Shown: positions 1-10,024, counted from the stretch's first letter. The stretch: 64,000 nt of DNA from Thermogemmatispora onikobensis (GCF_001748285.1 NZ_BDGT01000003.1:1-64000), one strand, 5' to 3'. The notes: generated by a model from the letters alone, not told the origin. A program made the numbers and translations.

Positions 1-1
1 C

Positions 2-1888
2 GATCTCGTCTATCATGAGACGGAGGGGAAGACGCGCCTCTTCCGTACCCTTGCCCACCCTGAGCCAATCTTTAGCTGCGACTGTACCCAGAGCAGCGCT
101 GTCTGGACAACCGATGACAGCCACCTTTTGATCAATGCTGGCAGCGAGCTTTTCCTGGTAGATATGACCGGCAACAGTGAACCCGTCTATTCATCAGCAC
201 TACTACAGGATAGCACGCTTGCCTTCTATTACAACGATTTCCTGTTTTTTATCCACCAGGAAACCGCCAAAGAGGTGCTCTATCGCCTTGATTTGGCCAA
301 CGGGGAACTACGTTTGATTGCCTCTCGACCTCTGACCACGGATCAAGGTACTTCTACCCCTACAGTCAGCCAACGCGCTTCCTGGTTGCTTAGCCCCACT
401 GGCTCAGCGATTTACTACAGCGTAGGCAGTGGCCCGGGGGCAACCATCTATATGGTCAACAGCGATGGAAGCAACCTGCACTCGCTCAATCGACATGGCA
501 TCCCGCTTGGCTTTGCCGAGGATAACCACTTGCTTTTCTTGCAGGAAGTTCAAGGGGCCTTTGCAGTGCGCAAGCTGGGCAACACTCCCCAGCAGGATCA
601 GCTCGTGGTGGTCAACGCTGCCCCGGGGGCCAGAAGTATCCTGACCAACGGACTGGCCCTTGCTCCTTATGGCTGGGCTTTGCTGACGGAGGCCCTGTAT
701 CCAGATCACTCGCTGCGCCTCTGGGCCACAAACTTGACGACGCACGCCCAGAAGCTATTGCTCTCGCTGTCAGCCACCCAGGTCACTCAGCAGGGCACGC
801 CACAACTGGTCGGCTGGGACCAGCTCCCTGTCAGCGATGAGACTACCCCCACTCCCTCTGCGGCCCAGATCCCGGGGAATACTCCTACCGACGATTGGAA
901 CGGCCTGGTGCTGGTCTCGGATGCCCAAAATGGGCAGGTGGTCGTCAGCAACTATAACTATGCCAGTGGGCAGCTGCAGCAGCTGCTCTCTGCTCTCCCT
1001 GCCCAGACGGAGATCGATGGGATCTCCCCCGACGGCAGCGCCCTGGCTTACCATGTCCCGAGCACCACTCAGACGGACTACTATGTCCTGGATCTGCGCG
1101 TGACGCCGCCTCTCATACGCGTCCACTATCATGTTCCTGGCAGTGGGGGAAACGCCATCTGGCTCAATGCTCAGACGCTACTGCTCAATACACCCTCCGC
1201 CCTGCTGCGGCTCAATATGCAGCGGTCGCAGCCCCAGGAGGTCATGGCCTCGCTGCCAGACGCGCGCCTGGCCTTCTACAGTGCACCGTACCTGTACTTC
1301 GTGCAGCGCCTCAATAACAGCCAGGAAGCGCTTTTCCGCCTGCCCCTGGGGGGAACATTTGAGGAGCGGCAGGCCATCACGCCACCGGTTCAGAGGGCCA
1401 GCACCGATTTCTGGCTGAGTCCCGACGGGCACGTCATTTACTATGCCGACTACCAGTCCACGGCCTCGGGCATCTACGCCGTTGACAGCGATGGATGGAA
1501 CCGCCATCGTCTGCGTCCCTGGGGGGTCCCCATCGGCTACGCGGCAGATAATTCGCTGATGGTCATGCGCTATCGCCAGGGCACCTTTGAGGTGGTGAAG
1601 CTGGGTCTGACCCCAGCCCAGGACCAGGTGCTGCTGCAGGATGCTGCTCCTGGCGCGCGCACTCTCTGCGCAGATCGCAATGCTCCAGCAACGTCGGTCG
1701 ATGCTACGCTGATCTGTCCCAACAATGTAGCGCTGGCTCCCTACGGCCATCACCTGGTCGTGCAGGCATACTATCCAGATGGGCATTCCACTCTGCTAGC
1801 CTATAATCTGGACAGTAACCAGCTGCTCTCTGCTCAGAATACCGCGACAAGCCGGCTGATCGGCTACAATCGCTATCCACCCGTCTGA
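2..1888 (+). CDS. Beta-propeller (TolB/WD40-like) protein, 5' truncated by window edge
   Basis: The reading frame is open from base 2, so the gene starts outside the window; an internal TTG at 128 is not a convincing start. Blades show the SPDG/SPTG-type turns of TolB and WD40-like propellers (WLLSPTGSAIYY, ISPDGSALAYH, WLSPDGHVIYYAD). The visible part is an internal duplication: the segment at about 380-770 is repeated at about 1410-1830, sharing IY.V.SDG, a G[IV]P.G[FY]A.DN segment, V.KLG.TP.QDQ, APGAR and NGLALAPYG/NNVALAPYG. No transmembrane segment is seen in the visible part. Function is unknown; such propellers usually bind proteins or peptides, and it may be the C-terminal sensor of a larger membrane or secreted protein. 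Confidence 0.8.
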   Translation, partial: DLVYHETEGKTRLFRTLAHPEPIFSCDCTQSSAVWTTDDSHLLINAGSELFLVDMTGNSEPVYSSALLQDSTLAFYYNDFLFFIHQETAKEVLYRLDLANGELRLIASRPLTTDQGTSTPTVSQRASWLLSPTGSAIYYSVGSGPGATIYMVNSDGSNLHSLNRHGIPLGFAEDNHLLFLQEVQGAFAVRKLGNTPQQDQLVVVNAAPGARSILTNGLALAPYGWALLTEALYPDHSLRLWATNLTTHAQKLLLSLSATQVTQQGTPQLVGWDQLPVSDETTPTPSAAQIPGNTPTDDWNGLVLVSDAQNGQVVVSNYNYASGQLQQLLSALPAQTEIDGISPDGSALAYHVPSTTQTDYYVLDLRVTPPLIRVHYHVPGSGGNAIWLNAQTLLLNTPSALLRLNMQRSQPQEVMASLPDARLAFYSAPYLYFVQRLNNSQEALFRLPLGGTFEERQAITPPVQRASTDFWLSPDGHVIYYADYQSTASGIYAVDSDGWNRHRLRPWGVPIGYAADNSLMVMRYRQGTFEVVKLGLTPAQDQVLLQDAAPGARTLCADRNAPATSVDATLICPNNVALAPYGHHLVVQAYYPDGHSTLLAYNLDSNQLLSAQNTATSRLIGYNRYPPV

Positions 1889-1944
1889 GCCGACGAGGGA
1901 GCAAGCATCTCCTTCCGTCTACCTCTTGGGGAGGGCTGATTTCT

Positions 1945-2030
1945 GATCCGATCAACGGGGATCGGATCGCTCAGCTCTCCCCACCGACTGACGCCGGCTG
2001 GCTCTCCTCTCTGACACGCCAGGCGTTTTT
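1945..2030. terminator. Hairpins between convergent genes
   Basis: A perfect 9-bp stem, GATCCGATC (1945-1953) with GATCGGATC (1960-1968), is followed by a small ACGC-CAG-GCGT stem (2016-2026) running into TTTTT. It lies between the convergent propeller gene and the PHP gene, so it probably ends the rightward transcript and perhaps both. Confidence 0.5.
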
Positions 2031-2049
2031 CTTGTGTCCGCTTCTGCTT

Positions 2050-2829
2050 TTAGATTCGGTATTCCTCAGCGCTCATGTTGCGCCAGATGCGAACCCGTTG
2101 GATACCAGCCTCGCGCAGCAGCTGCTCACTGGCCTCGTGACTGTTGGCCAAACTCGACGGGTAATGAGCGTCCGAGCCAACGCTTACCGGCGTCCCTTGT
2201 AAGGCACAGGCCCGCACAAGACGGCGCACTAGCTGGGGATAGGTGGCAACGTCGAAGCCATTGACCTCCAGGGCCACATCACAACTCCTGGCTTCGGCAG
2301 CGAGCTGCTCCAGCTCCTCATCGATAGTGGCGGGCAGGTGCCGATTCTCAACGAACAACCTCACCGGATGGCTGACAACACTAAAGAAGCCCGAGCGCAC
2401 AGCCTGACGCAGCAGCTCCATATAGCGCTGCCAGGCTCGCTCTGCCTGGGGTGGTTCCCCCCAGCCCTCTTCGTTCTCTAGCTGCTTCCCATCAATCTCA
2501 TGAACGGAGCCAATGAGAAAATCCCAGGGATAGCCCTGCAGTAACTCACGGACTGCCTCAATTTTGCCAGGAATAAAATCAATCTCCAATCCCAGACGGA
2601 CGTCAAATTGCAGGGCTTGTCTGGCCTCCTGCACGCTCTCAATATAGTCAACAAGGGCCATCTCCGGCCCTTCCAGTGGCATATGTGCAAGGAGCGGACG
2701 CACCTCGCGCATCTGAAACACGTGCTCAGAGAGACCCAGGACACGTAATCCTCGCTCTCTGGCCTCTCTCACCATCGCCTGGGCCGAACTACGGGAAACA
2801 TGACTATGAAAGTCCGTATCGATCGTCAT
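2050..2829 (-). CDS. PHP-domain phosphoesterase, histidinol-phosphatase (HisK) type
   Basis: 259 residues, the normal length for PHP-type histidinol phosphatases, which hydrolyse L-histidinol phosphate with a trinuclear metal centre. Metal-binding motifs are in order: DFHSH near the N-terminus (His8, His10), GLSEH at about 33-37, the E-x-D of LGLEIDFIPG, SVHEID, VSHPVRLF and C-terminal GSDAHY. Start ATG is preceded by AAGGAGA at good spacing. It is the last gene of a leftward cluster, 14 bp after the FAD oxidoreductase. No other his genes are near, so the true substrate may be another phosphoester; the family call is firm, the substrate is inferred. Confidence 0.82.
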   Translation of the reverse strand: MTIDTDFHSHVSRSSAQAMVREARERGLRVLGLSEHVFQMREVRPLLAHMPLEGPEMALVDYIESVQEARQALQFDVRLGLEIDFIPGKIEAVRELLQGYPWDFLIGSVHEIDGKQLENEEGWGEPPQAERAWQRYMELLRQAVRSGFFSVVSHPVRLFVENRHLPATIDEELEQLAAEARSCDVALEVNGFDVATYPQLVRRLVRACALQGTPVSVGSDAHYPSSLANSHEASEQLLREAGIQRVRIWRNMSAEEYRI

Positions 2830-2843
2830 TGTCTCTCCTTCGC

Positions 2844-4076
2844 TTAAAGCAGCCGCGTCGCCGGGAGGAGGCGCCCCTCCCGGAAACGCTGGAGACTGAA
2901 CTGCTCGATAGCGAGCGTGCTGCTTTTGCCAGTGGTCAGATAGTCGATCAGGAGCTGCGCCGCTAGCGGAGCGTGCATGAAGCCATGCCCGGAGAAACCA
3001 GAGGCGCAGAGGAAGCCCTCGACCTCGGTGGGACCCAGCACCGGATGCTCGTCTGGCGTCATTTCATAGAGGCCAGCCCAGGCACGCCGGAGACGGAGGC
3101 CCGCCAGCGCCGGAAAGCGGCGGGTACTGACGCGCTCAATCTGGGGCCAGACACGTGGATCAAGCGACAGGTCAAAAGCCGTCGCTGCCAGGGCACGGCT
3201 GGCCGCTTCTTCTTCGGGAGAAGGCTGATGGGGCAGCCCTAAGAGCAGGCCGCCATCGCGCCAGCGAAAATGGAAGCCGGTTGCCTGGTCCACAACCATC
3301 GGCAGCTCAGCTGGCAGTCCGGCAATCGCCTCACAGAGATAGAGCTGACGCCGCAAAGGATAGACGGGAAGATCATGGATTCCAACCAGGCGCGCCGTGA
3401 GGGCTGCATAGACGCCGGTGGCATTAATGACCAGAGGCGTGGCCAATGCTCCCTGGGGGGTCTGCACGGCCTGCACACGCCCCTGAGTGGTCCGAATGGC
3501 CACGACAGGACTCTGCTCGTAGACCACTACCCCTAGTCGACGGGCGGCGCCCATGAGAGCATGCGTCATGGCTGCCGGGTCCGTGTAGCCGTCGGTTGGG
3601 CAGAAGCTGGCGCCACGCAGATCGTCTGTGATCAGGTGGAGGCCAGGCCAGCGCCTCTCTACCTCTTGCGGCGTCAGCAGCTCGCTGGGAACGCCCAGTC
3701 GGCGCTGGAGCGCGACGTAGCCCTGCATGGCCTGCCAGCTTGCATCGTCGCTGACCAGGAAGAGGTAGCCATACTGGTAGAAAGGGGGAGGAGATGGAGA
3801 GGTGGGAACCACTTCGGCCTGCATCTCGGCTATGAACTGCCGATAGAAGCGCAGGCCCTCGCGCGCGAAGATAATATCCAGCTCATCGGCGAACTGTTGG
3901 CGTAGTCCCCCCGTGGCGCGCCCAATCGAGCCAGAGGCTACTGCCTCGCGTTCCAGCACAACTACCTCACCTATCCCACGCCGGGCAAGCTGATAGGCCA
4001 GAACTGCGCCCATGATCCCACCACCGATAATGGTGATCGCCGCCGTTCTGGTTGTGCTGCTTACCACAGCACTCAC
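2844..4076 (-). CDS. FAD-dependent oxidoreductase (DAO / sarcosine oxidase beta-like)
   Basis: 410 residues. An N-terminal Rossmann FAD-binding motif, IIGGGIMGAVLAYQLARRG, is followed by VLERE (adenosine ribose acid) and the GSIGRATGGLRQQF segment typical of the DAO family (glycine/sarcosine/D-amino-acid oxidases); the C-terminal GFSGHGFMHAP closes the FAD site. It would oxidise a secondary or primary amine of an amino acid or N-methyl amino acid, with the acceptor unknown. Its ATG overlaps the stop of the upstream methyltransferase by 4 bases (ATGA), a sign of translational coupling. Pairing of a methyltransferase with a possible N-methyl oxidase is suggestive, but the substrate cannot be read from sequence. 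Confidence 0.85.
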   Translation of the reverse strand: MSAVVSSTTRTAAITIIGGGIMGAVLAYQLARRGIGEVVVLEREAVASGSIGRATGGLRQQFADELDIIFAREGLRFYRQFIAEMQAEVVPTSPSPPPFYQYGYLFLVSDDASWQAMQGYVALQRRLGVPSELLTPQEVERRWPGLHLITDDLRGASFCPTDGYTDPAAMTHALMGAARRLGVVVYEQSPVVAIRTTQGRVQAVQTPQGALATPLVINATGVYAALTARLVGIHDLPVYPLRRQLYLCEAIAGLPAELPMVVDQATGFHFRWRDGGLLLGLPHQPSPEEEAASRALAATAFDLSLDPRVWPQIERVSTRRFPALAGLRLRRAWAGLYEMTPDEHPVLGPTEVEGFLCASGFSGHGFMHAPLAAQLLIDYLTTGKSSTLAIEQFSLQRFREGRLLPATRLL

Positions 4077-4795
4077 CCCTCGCGCACCAGGGTTACGGTG
4101 AAGCCATCGCGATAGCCTTCATCAATATTGAGGGCCAGCGAGAAGAGACGGGGATCGCTCGTAATGCGCTGACAATATTCGACAATGCCCGCTGTGACCT
4201 CGTCCACTGGCTCTCGGCTGAAGCGCCCATCGCGCAGGCAGTTATCGGCCACAATAATGGTGCCAGGATGGCTGAGCTGTAAGGCCCAGTCGAGGTAGCG
4301 AGGATAGGGCGGCTTGTCAGCGTCGATAAAGACCAGGTCAAACGGTCCTGCGCCTTCGTTGACGAGCGCGGGGAGCAGGTCCAAGGCCCGGCCAAGCCGG
4401 ATCTCTACCCGTTCGCTGACCCCAGCGTGCTCAAAGACACGCCGCGCGACGCTCGCATGCTGGGGATTCATCTCCAGCGTGATCAGGCGCCCATCCGAAG
4501 GCAAAGCGCGCGCTAACCAGAGGCCGCTATAGCCCCCGAGCGTGCCTATCTCCAGGATGGTGCGCGCCCGAGAGATGAGCGCCAGGAACTGCAAAAGCTT
4601 GCCTTCGATCGGGGAAATATTGATCTGCGGCAGCCCGGCCTCGGCACTGGCCTGGAGAGCATAGCGCAGCGCCTCATCCTCCGGGGCAAAGACACGATTA
4701 ATCTGCTCCTCAAGCTCATGCTGGATCTGCACTAAACGACGCAGACTCAGCAACTCTTCCTCAGCCGTTGGCTGTTGTTCACGAACTTCGCTCAA
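4073..4795 (-). CDS. SAM-dependent O-methyltransferase (caffeoyl-CoA OMT / COMT-like family)
   Basis: 240 residues, class I methyltransferase fold. The SAM-binding motif is IGTLGGYSGLWLA; motif II gives LITLEMNP; LVFIDADKPPYPRY carries the metal-binding Asp of the Mg2+-dependent OMT family, followed by IIVADNCLRDG. Substrates of this family are usually catechol-type hydroxyls, but here this is inferred. The start is a TTG at 4795, chosen because AAGGAGCGGAG lies just upstream and no ATG is available near; it would be missed if only ATG starts were considered. First gene of a three-gene leftward operon (OMT, FAD oxidoreductase, PHP). Confidence 0.85.
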   Translation of the reverse strand: MSEVREQQPTAEEELLSLRRLVQIQHELEEQINRVFAPEDEALRYALQASAEAGLPQINISPIEGKLLQFLALISRARTILEIGTLGGYSGLWLARALPSDGRLITLEMNPQHASVARRVFEHAGVSERVEIRLGRALDLLPALVNEGAGPFDLVFIDADKPPYPRYLDWALQLSHPGTIIVADNCLRDGRFSREPVDEVTAGIVEYCQRITSDPRLFSLALNIDEGYRDGFTVTLVREG

Positions 4796-5039
4796 GTTGC
4801 TCCGCTCCTTTTATCTGGGCGAGGTCAGCCGCCGTCAGGTGAACCGGCGAGCCAACCACGCCCACGACAATAGCGCCTGGCTCTTCAGAGCAGCATCAGC
4901 GCGGCAGGCAGGCGGCGAGCGCCGAGGAAGCTTCCTGGCCGTGTTGACGCCTTCGCTCCTGACCCGCTCTCATTGTATGGTTGCTGGTCAGGCAGTGTCA
5001 ACCTGCTCTCAGAGCACGAGCGAGCGAGCGATAGTGCGT

Positions 5040-8000
5040 TCAAGGCATGGCCCTGAGGGCAGCGGCCAGAAGAGGCAATGAGGGCCAGGTAGCCAGGAGG
5101 GTCTCGACCCATTGGAGATCGATCGCGGCCTGCGCCCGCCCAAAGAGGGCCTGGGCCTCTCTCAGGTAGGAATAGGCCCTTGCCAGCTCCTCCCTTCCGC
5201 TCTGCCTGGCGCTCAGCAGAGCCAGATGGACCCCATAGCTATGAAGGGTGCGAGCATAATCGAGGGTCAGCTCGCTTGCCTCGAAGATACGGGCAGCTTT
5301 TTCAAAATGGGCAGCTGCCGCCTCTGGCTCTTCCTGGACTGCCAGGATGCGAGCCAGCAGACGGTGAGCATGACCCAGAGTTAGACGGTTCTCCTGACGA
5401 TCGGCGCTGGTGACCAGGTCCAGGGCCGCTTGTCCGGCGACTTCTAAGCGATCGAGGAGGAAAGCCACGCTGGCCTGGAGATAGCGCCCCTCTAAAGCTA
5501 CCTCGGCATCCAGTCCCTCGTAGCGCAGCGCACGCTCTAAGGCCCGCTCGCCTCGCAAGAGCAGGCGGCGATAGGTACTGCGCCCGTGACAACCAGGCCC
5601 CCGGCGGTCCAGGCGCGCGCCAGCGGCAGAGAGCTGGCGCTGCGGCAGAGAGGCCAGACAGGCGGCGCTGGCCTGAGCCAGCCGCACCTCGGCCAGCACG
5701 ATGCGCGCGTGGGCGACTGTGCGCGCGTGTCCGATCGCCCGGCCAGTCAGCAAGGAGCGCTGGACGCAGCGCAGGGCCTCATCGAGCTTGCCCGCGCTTT
5801 GCAGCGTTTCAGCCAGGGCAATATTGCACCAGGCCATGTGCTCGCGCTCCTGGGTCCGCTCGGCCAACGCGAGGCTGCGCCGGAAGCAGGCTTCAGCCTC
5901 GCGCAGATCACCGCAGCGACGGGCCAATTCGCCCAGGTTGCCCGTGACAAAGGCCATATTGGGGAGATCGCCCGTGCGCTCCGTCAACTCCAGTGCCCGT
6001 CGCATGTAAGCCCGCGCTGCCTGATGATCGGCTACCAGCGCATGGGCCGCGCCCAGATTACCACAGATTTGGGCCATCGCCATCAGACACTCATGCTGCT
6101 CGTAGATGGTCAAGGCCGTGTGCAGGTGCTTCAGCGCTTCGCTCGGATGGCCCAGTCGGGCGGCGATCACTCCGAGGGTCTCATGGGCATGACCCAGCTC
6201 CAGCGGGTCGCCGGCGATGGCGCGTTCGCTCAGGGTCGGCAGTTCCTGACTTGCAGCAACTGGCGCCGATCTCTGCTCCATTGCTCTCTCTAGCATGTCC
6301 AGCATCTGCTCAACCTGGCGGCGCGCTTCATCATAGTTGCCCTCCAGGGCCGAAAGGTTCCCTTCTTGCAAGAGCAGGCAGGCACTGGCCGGACTCTGCA
6401 AAGCGTCGGCCTCGCGCAGGGTGCGTTTCCCTTCTTCGAGGCAGTGGCGAGCCTGGGCGAAATCGCCGGTCCTGAGCCAGGCCAGGCTCATCTCTCGCCA
6501 GATGATGGCCTGAATCTGGGCTTCGCGCTGACGTCGCTGGCGTAGCTGCTCTCCATCTGGCCGCTCTGGTTGATGGTCCTCCCAGGTCTGTAACGAACGC
6601 TGGCGCAGAGCCAGAACGCGCGCATAGAGGCGGCGCGCCTCGCTGTAGTTTCCCTGCATCATGCAGCATTCGCAGACATGCTCTAAGAGGCGCGCGAAGT
6701 GAAGCAGTTCCTCCTCACCGGCACTGGGCAGAAGTTGATCGAGTGGGGGAACTGGATCAGCGTCGGCCTCGGGCGGCAGGTAGTCGACACTGATGAGGGC
6801 CTGGCGCTCCAAAGGAGGGGGAGGTGGCGCCCCGGCCAGGGCCAGCAGAGCCAGACGGTAATAGTATTGGGCTTCACCATAGGCAGCCAGCCGATAGGCC
6901 CGGTTGGCCGCGCGTTCAGCATAGCGGGCAATGCGGCTGCCATCGCTGGCCCCGCGGATTAGGTGATAGGTGACCGCCGCCGCCACTTCCTCCTCGCGCT
7001 GGGGATTCAGGGTCAGCAGGGCCTCCGCCGCCCGACGATGGAGCTGGATGCGGCGCATCACCGAGAGGCTCTGATAGAGGTGGCTTTCAATGAGCGGATG
7101 CCAGAAGTGATAGCTCACTTGCCTGCCGCTCTCTTCTTCAATCAGGAGGCCAGCACGCAGAGCCTCCTCCAGGAGATCCAGCACGTGCTCCTCTTGCGGA
7201 TGAGGAAGCTGGCCGCTGTCCATGAAGAGCAAATGGCTGAATTCGAAAGGTGCGCCAAAGACCGCCGCTTTGCTTAGCAGCGTCTGGCAGGCCGCGCTGA
7301 GCTTGCTGAGCCGCCGATCCAGTACGGCGGCAATGGTCGCAGGGAGCGCAAGTCGGCTCTCTCCAGCGCCTGCCGCACTCTGCCCGGCTGCTGCCGCACC
7401 TCCTTCGCTGGCTTCGCGCTCCAGGTAACGCGCCAGTTCTTCGGCGAAGAAGGGGTTCCCATCGGCCTGGGTCTGGATACTGTGCACGAGACGGGTCGGC
7501 AAATGAGCAACAAGCTGCGCAATCTGCGCCGCTGTCAGTGGTTGGATCGGTAGGGTCAGGAGGACCTGCTCACGCTGGAGGTCGTTGATGAGGGTGCGCA
7601 GGGTATGGGTCGGCAACAGCTCCATGTCGCGGCAGGTCCCGAGAAGCAGAATCGGCTGCTCGCGCAGGTGGCGCGCGAGGTAGGTCAGCAGCTCCAGGCT
7701 GCTCTCATCGGCCCAATGAAGGTCATCGAGCACTAACAGGAGAGGTGTACGCCGACTGAGAGCCGAGAGCAGGCTATGCGTGGCCTCCCAAAGGTGCAGG
7801 CGCTCTTGTTCTACCGGCAGGGTCAGCGGCGCAACTCCAGGCTGCAGTAATTCGTGTAGTTCGGGCAGCAAGGTGCAGAGGCGTTGCAGGTGAGAGGTTG
7901 AGAGGCCGAGATCCATCAGGACCTGGGAGGTTGAGAGGGTCTGAGCGGCCAGCCGGCCCTGCAAGAGGGTACGCAGCAGCTCGACCCAGGGACAATAAGG

Positions 8001-9575
8001 AATGGCTCCTTCCTGCTCATAGGAGCGGCTCCAGACCACCTGCCAGCCCTGGCGCACCGCTTCGTCGCTCAACTCCTCGGCGAGGCGCGTTTTGCCTATG
8101 CCGGCCTCGCCAGTCAAGAGCAAGAAATGAGGAGACGAGAGCGAGGGCTCCGCTGTTGAGATCTGCTGACCAGTTGCTGGCGCTGCTTCAGCTCTCTCCT
8201 GGCTGCGTGAGCTGCCAGCGGACTTGACGGGGTCCAGACTGGAGAGGAGTTGGCGCATGACCGCTAATTCACGCTCGCGTCCGATCAGCGGCGTCCGTTT
8301 ATGGCGTCCCGAAGGGAAGTGCGGATTGGTAACGGCACGCGTCGGCACAGTCGGACTGGAAAGACGAGCGGAAACGGGAGTCTGCGGAGTGTCGGAGCTG
8401 GCGCTGGCTCGAAGCGCCCCAGTAGCAGTAGCAGGTGAGTGGGGCAAAGCCGTAGCGGTTTCGGACCCTGTGAGAGTTGGCGAGGCAGTGCCCACAGCTA
8501 CCAGTCCCAGCTCTCCGTTGCGGAGGGCTTCATAAAGACGGCGTGTCTCGGGCAGCGGCTCGCTGCCATACTCGCGTTCCAGCACCTCGGTCAGGCGCTG
8601 ATAAGCCTGCAGGGCCTCGACACGACGATCCAGGCCCATCAGGACCATCATCAGCTGGCGCACCGCTGTCTCATGGGTGGGATCGCTCATCAGCAGCCGG
8701 TCGAGCGGCTCAATGGCGCTGGCCAGGGCCCCACGCCGGACTCGTAGCTCGGCGAGCTGCAGCAGTACCCCCATCCAGCGACGACGCAGCGCTTCGCGGC
8801 GCGGCTGGGCCCACTCCGAATAGAGTTCCTCAACCAGAAAGTCGCCGCGGTAGAGAGCCGCCGCCTCCTCCAGGAGGCGCTCGATCTGCCAGGGATCAGT
8901 AGAGTGCTCGGCTTGCCTGATCTTCTGCTCAAATTCGTCAGCATCAACCCAGATGACGCCTGCATCGGCTAGCTCCAGGACTTCATGCTGAAGGCGTAAG
9001 AGCGTCGAGGAGGCGGGACGCCGAATCTCTGGCTCGAGCAACAGGCGCAACTCGTGGACGGCACCGTTGAGACGATTGGCTGCTGTCTCGCTGTCGAGAT
9101 CCGGGTCAGGCCAGAGCGCTTCCATGACCTGCTCCCGCCCCATGCGACGCAGGGGATGCGACAACAGGCAGCCCAAGAGGGCACGGGCCCGCCGCCGCTG
9201 CCAGCGCCGTCCATCGTCCTCAACCCAGCCGCTGCCGCTGCGCCGCTCTACTCGGAACTGCCCCAGCACATAAATGCGCAAGAGCGGTCTGGCTTCGCCA
9301 CGCCCACTACGACGCTCACGCTCCCCTGCGACCAGCGCACGACCCCCCGCGGCAGCCGACGCCCGCCGCGCAGAGACAGAGACCGCCGATAGCCGCTGAC
9401 CTGCCTGCTCCACCTCCGCTGGCAGCTGCGCCCCAATATACTTGCTCACGGTGCGCCCGTTCTCACTCCAGTAGGCATACCAGTAGGGGCCATGCCCAGC
9501 CCCCTCGCGGCATTTCCGGCAGCGCTGCTTGCCGCAGCGCGTATACTGCTGGCGATAGGTCACCTTGCTCTCCAT
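5040..9575 (-). CDS. SARP/BTAD-type transcriptional regulator with AAA ATPase, TPR repeats and N-terminal Cys motif
   Basis: 1,511 residues. Residues 1-50 form a small Cys/aromatic module (C14, C19, C22; then HGPYWYAYW and GRTVSKYIG) resembling DUF6788. Residues ~98-185 are an OmpR/SARP winged helix (LRIYVLGQFRV, ALWPD, NRLNGAVHELR). Residues ~205-350 are the bacterial transcriptional activator domain (ADEFE, YRGDFL, YGSEP). Residues ~430-720 are a signalling NTPase: LIGRERELA, Walker A GEAGIGKT (489-496), Walker B LLLVLDD (612-618). The remainder to the C-terminus is mostly TPR-like helices. Such AfsR/MalT-like proteins activate transcription on an ATP-gated signal. It stands alone, with AAAGGA before the ATG. 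Target genes are unknown. Confidence 0.88.
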   Translation of the reverse strand: MESKVTYRQQYTRCGKQRCRKCREGAGHGPYWYAYWSENGRTVSKYIGAQLPAEVEQAGQRLSAVSVSARRASAAAGGRALVAGERERRSGRGEARPLLRIYVLGQFRVERRSGSGWVEDDGRRWQRRRARALLGCLLSHPLRRMGREQVMEALWPDPDLDSETAANRLNGAVHELRLLLEPEIRRPASSTLLRLQHEVLELADAGVIWVDADEFEQKIRQAEHSTDPWQIERLLEEAAALYRGDFLVEELYSEWAQPRREALRRRWMGVLLQLAELRVRRGALASAIEPLDRLLMSDPTHETAVRQLMMVLMGLDRRVEALQAYQRLTEVLEREYGSEPLPETRRLYEALRNGELGLVAVGTASPTLTGSETATALPHSPATATGALRASASSDTPQTPVSARLSSPTVPTRAVTNPHFPSGRHKRTPLIGRERELAVMRQLLSSLDPVKSAGSSRSQERAEAAPATGQQISTAEPSLSSPHFLLLTGEAGIGKTRLAEELSDEAVRQGWQVVWSRSYEQEGAIPYCPWVELLRTLLQGRLAAQTLSTSQVLMDLGLSTSHLQRLCTLLPELHELLQPGVAPLTLPVEQERLHLWEATHSLLSALSRRTPLLLVLDDLHWADESSLELLTYLARHLREQPILLLGTCRDMELLPTHTLRTLINDLQREQVLLTLPIQPLTAAQIAQLVAHLPTRLVHSIQTQADGNPFFAEELARYLEREASEGGAAAAGQSAAGAGESRLALPATIAAVLDRRLSKLSAACQTLLSKAAVFGAPFEFSHLLFMDSGQLPHPQEEHVLDLLEEALRAGLLIEEESGRQVSYHFWHPLIESHLYQSLSVMRRIQLHRRAAEALLTLNPQREEEVAAAVTYHLIRGASDGSRIARYAERAANRAYRLAAYGEAQYYYRLALLALAGAPPPPPLERQALISVDYLPPEADADPVPPLDQLLPSAGEEELLHFARLLEHVCECCMMQGNYSEARRLYARVLALRQRSLQTWEDHQPERPDGEQLRQRRQREAQIQAIIWREMSLAWLRTGDFAQARHCLEEGKRTLREADALQSPASACLLLQEGNLSALEGNYDEARRQVEQMLDMLERAMEQRSAPVAASQELPTLSERAIAGDPLELGHAHETLGVIAARLGHPSEALKHLHTALTIYEQHECLMAMAQICGNLGAAHALVADHQAARAYMRRALELTERTGDLPNMAFVTGNLGELARRCGDLREAEACFRRSLALAERTQEREHMAWCNIALAETLQSAGKLDEALRCVQRSLLTGRAIGHARTVAHARIVLAEVRLAQASAACLASLPQRQLSAAGARLDRRGPGCHGRSTYRRLLLRGERALERALRYEGLDAEVALEGRYLQASVAFLLDRLEVAGQAALDLVTSADRQENRLTLGHAHRLLARILAVQEEPEAAAAHFEKAARIFEASELTLDYARTLHSYGVHLALLSARQSGREELARAYSYLREAQALFGRAQAAIDLQWVETLLATWPSLPLLAAALRAMP

Positions 9576-10024
9576 TGAGTCCTTTCCCTCTGGCCCAGGC
9601 CGTTGGTCGAGGTCAATTGCATCGACGCGCTATCCTTGCCACACTACGAGCAGTGCTAGCAGCGTAGGCATAGTAACCAACAGGAAGAAGGAACATATTC
9701 GTAGCCTTTTTTGCTGACGCATCGGACTTCACAATGAGAGCTATCCCGTCATCAAGAAATATATACGAGTTCATTATAAGACGCCGACCGCCCTCATCAG
9801 TATTGGTTCCTTAACCAATAGCCCGATTGGACAGCCATCCTCGTGGGGAGGAAAGACTGCTCTCTCCGGGCCGCCGTTAGCGCCGTTGACAGGGCCACGG
9901 CGGCAGGCTAAGATAGAGAGGACATGCGGTGACTCACACCCTTGCTCACGTGCTCACACGCCTGCGCCACTACACCATCAACAGTCTCATAACAGTCTCA
10001 TGATCAGACCTGGAAGCACCAGGT
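9576..10024. other. Divergent intergenic region with palindrome
   Basis: 449 bp between the SARP regulator (leftward) and recD2 (rightward), more AT-rich in its middle. It holds a perfect inverted repeat TATTGGTT-cctt-AACCAATA (9801-9820), a possible operator. No gene and no promoter pair with good match to consensus could be settled. Confidence 0.5.
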
